DNA from: Streptomyces sp. WM4235
Lineage (GTDB): Bacteria; Actinomycetota; Actinomycetes; Streptomycetales; Streptomycetaceae
NCBI RefSeq assembly: GCF_001279725.1
Contig: NZ_LGDE01000061.1
Span: forward strand, 1-8,116
Length of the DNA stretch: 8,116 nt
Reading direction: 5' to 3'
Part shown: positions 1-8,116 of the stretch, piece by piece
Layout of the letters: each line of letters starts with the position of its first letter
Numbering within the stretch: the stretch's first letter is position 1
Translations under genes and position numbers: made by a program
Notes under the pieces: generated by a model
Seen by the model: only the letters and a program-made list of their open reading frames with translations
Database searches by the model: none
What the model was told of the DNA's origin: nothing

Positions 1-37
1 GAACGAGCCCGCCGAACAGGGACAGGACCGGGGCGCG

Positions 38-487
38 GTGCGTCTGCGCGGCGCCACGGCCGAGGACGCGCAGGCCGTCACGGAGGTCTTCCTGGCGTCG
101 CGCGCCGCCGCGATGCCCTACCTCCCCCGGGTGCACAGCGACGAGGTCACCCTCGCCTGGATCACGCACGTCGTCCTCCCCGACAGCACCGTGTGGGTCG
201 CCGAGGACGAGCACGGCGAGCTGCTGGGCTTCGCCTCGCTGGAGGGGACCGAACTCGACCACCTCTACCTGCGGCCCGACGCCCTGCGCCGCGGCATCGG
301 CTCGCGGCTGCTGGAGCTGGTCCGCGGGGCGAGCCCCGCGGAGCTGACACTGCACGTGTTCCAACGCAACCCCGGCGCCCGCGCCTTCTACGAGCGACAC
401 GGATTCGTCGCCGTGGACTTCAACGACGGCAGCCGCAACGAGGAGAAGGAGCCGGACGCCATGTACCGCTGGACCGCCGGGGACTGA
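38..487 (+). CDS. GNAT-family N-acetyltransferase (149 aa; start may lie upstream of window)
   Basis: This is a small, probably cytosolic enzyme expected to move an acetyl group from acetyl-CoA to an amine; the substrate cannot be read from sequence. The fold is visible in order: an N-terminal strand and helix (R-L-R-G-A-T-A-E-D, residues 2-10), the central strand ending in L-Y-L-R-P (76-80), the acetyl-CoA pyrophosphate loop R-R-G-I-G-S-R (84-90, matching Q/R-x-x-G-x-G/A), and the C-terminal motif N-P-G-A-R-A-F-Y-E-R-H-G-F (111-123). The length is normal for a single GNAT domain. The GTG at 38 puts the first strand where the family usually has it, but no clear ribosome binding site precedes it and the frame stays open to base 2, so translation may begin upstream. 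It ends 71 bases before the NRPS gene on the same strand. It could modify the peptide, give self-resistance, or be an unrelated neighbour. Confidence 0.88.
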   Translation: MRLRGATAEDAQAVTEVFLASRAAAMPYLPRVHSDEVTLAWITHVVLPDSTVWVAEDEHGELLGFASLEGTELDHLYLRPDALRRGIGSRLLELVRGASPAELTLHVFQRNPGARAFYERHGFVAVDFNDGSRNEEKEPDAMYRWTAGD

Positions 488-523
488 CCATCCCCCGGCT
501 TCGACGGGTTGTTGTCGCGATTC

Positions 524-536
524 GGACCACAGGTCC
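524..536. promoter_or_regulatory. Short perfect palindrome in the NRPS leader
   Basis: GGACC-ACA-GGTCC is a perfect 5-bp inverted repeat with a 3-base centre, in the 71-base gap between the GNAT stop and the NRPS start. It could be a half-size operator or a weak hairpin in the leader. It is too short to act as a terminator alone and has no T-tract. In DNA this GC-rich, 5-bp palindromes occur by chance. I saw no convincing -10/-35 pair and no iron-box-like sequence in the gap. Confidence 0.2.
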
Positions 537-546
537 ACACGGGGAA

Positions 547-554
547 GAAGGAAG
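547..554 (+). promoter_or_regulatory. Ribosome binding site for the NRPS gene
   Basis: The purine run GAAGGAAG, inside a longer A/G-only stretch (541-555), ends 4 bases before the GTG at 559. It decides the start. The frame stays open back to an ATG at 193, but that ATG lies inside the acetyltransferase gene and the extension is Arg-rich shadow sequence. Starting at 559 puts the first condensation-domain motif (P-L-S-Y-A-Q) at residues 12-17, as expected for a synthetase that begins with a C domain. Confidence 0.75.
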
Positions 555-558
555 ACAC

Positions 559-7940
<7,382 letters not shown>

Positions 7941-7944
<4 letters not shown>

Positions 7945-8116
7945 GTACGACGGGACGCGGGGTGTTCGCCCCGGGGCACGAACGGTGCGCGGCGGTCCGC
8001 GAGGACCCCCGGCCCGGGGACCGGCCGTCCGGGGCCCTGGAGCGGGCCCGGACGGCCGGTGGCCGGAACTCGACCGCGCCTGCGCGCGCTGAACGACGGT
8101 CAGCCGTGGCCCGGGG
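7941..8116 (+). CDS. Start of an unidentified gene coupled to the NRPS (partial, 58 codons seen)
   Basis: The ATG overlaps the NRPS TGA as ATGA and follows a strong ribosome binding site, so a gene almost surely starts here. The frame is open to the window end. The visible N-terminus begins M-S-T-T-G-R-G-V-F-A-P-G-H-E-R and shows no signal peptide, membrane segment or motif I recognise, so I assign no function. G/C at third codon positions is high up to about base 8065 and then drops in this frame (codons ending in T or A: CCT, GCT, GAA, CGA, TCA). Over the same bases the other two forward frames read like normal coding sequence, for example W-P-E-L-D-R-A and L-N-D-G-Q-P-W-P. A sequencing or real frameshift near the end is therefore possible. 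Operon position suggests a tailoring, transport or supply role, which is inference only. Confidence 0.6.

Noticed and set aside
193..558. In-frame N-terminal extension of the NRPS from the ATG at 193
   Set aside because: It would overlap most of the acetyltransferase gene, is Arg/Ala-rich without homology signs, and has no ribosome binding site. The GTG at 559 has a good one and places the C domain correctly.
488..558. Terminator after the acetyltransferase gene, or an iron-regulator box upstream of the NRPS
   Set aside because: The only inverted repeat has a 5-bp stem and no T-run, and no AT-rich iron-box-like 19-mer is present in this GC-rich gap.

Overview
The window is very GC-rich, with G or C at almost every third codon position and GTG starts in use. 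It reads as an actinomycete, most likely Streptomyces or a relative. That is inferred from base and codon composition, because no taxonomic marker gene is present. All genes seen lie on the + strand.

Layout: (1) 38-487, a small GNAT-family N-acetyltransferase whose frame is open to the left window edge. (2) 488-558, a 71-base gap with a short palindrome (524-536) and a purine-rich ribosome binding site. (3) 559-7944, one giant gene for a 2461-residue dimodular nonribosomal peptide synthetase (NRPS) with domain order C-A-PCP-C-A-PCP-TE. (4) 7941-8116, the start of a gene that overlaps the NRPS stop codon (ATGA) and is cut by the right edge. I do not recognise its product.

The synthetase has no loading module. 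It begins with a condensation domain and ends with a type I thioesterase, so it looks like the terminal enzyme of a longer assembly line whose upstream part lies outside the window. Read by eye against GrsA-PheA, the first adenylation domain has a pocket rich in acidic residues (D-T-E-D-M-G-Y-V-D-K), suggesting a basic amino acid. The second (D-V-W-Q-V-S-L-I-E-K) is closest to serine pockets. There is no epimerization or methylation domain, so both residues are predicted to be L and unmethylated. Predicted logic: upstream acyl or peptidyl donor, then a basic residue, then a Ser-like residue, then release or cyclization by the TE.

This architecture matches catecholate siderophore synthetases of the DhbF type, including those that add a basic residue followed by Ser or Thr. 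The first C domain, however, looks like an ordinary L-L condensation domain rather than the aryl-accepting type of EntF/DhbF, and no iron-box-like operator was seen. The siderophore reading is therefore only a hypothesis. The GNAT enzyme could be a tailoring enzyme or an unrelated flanking gene.
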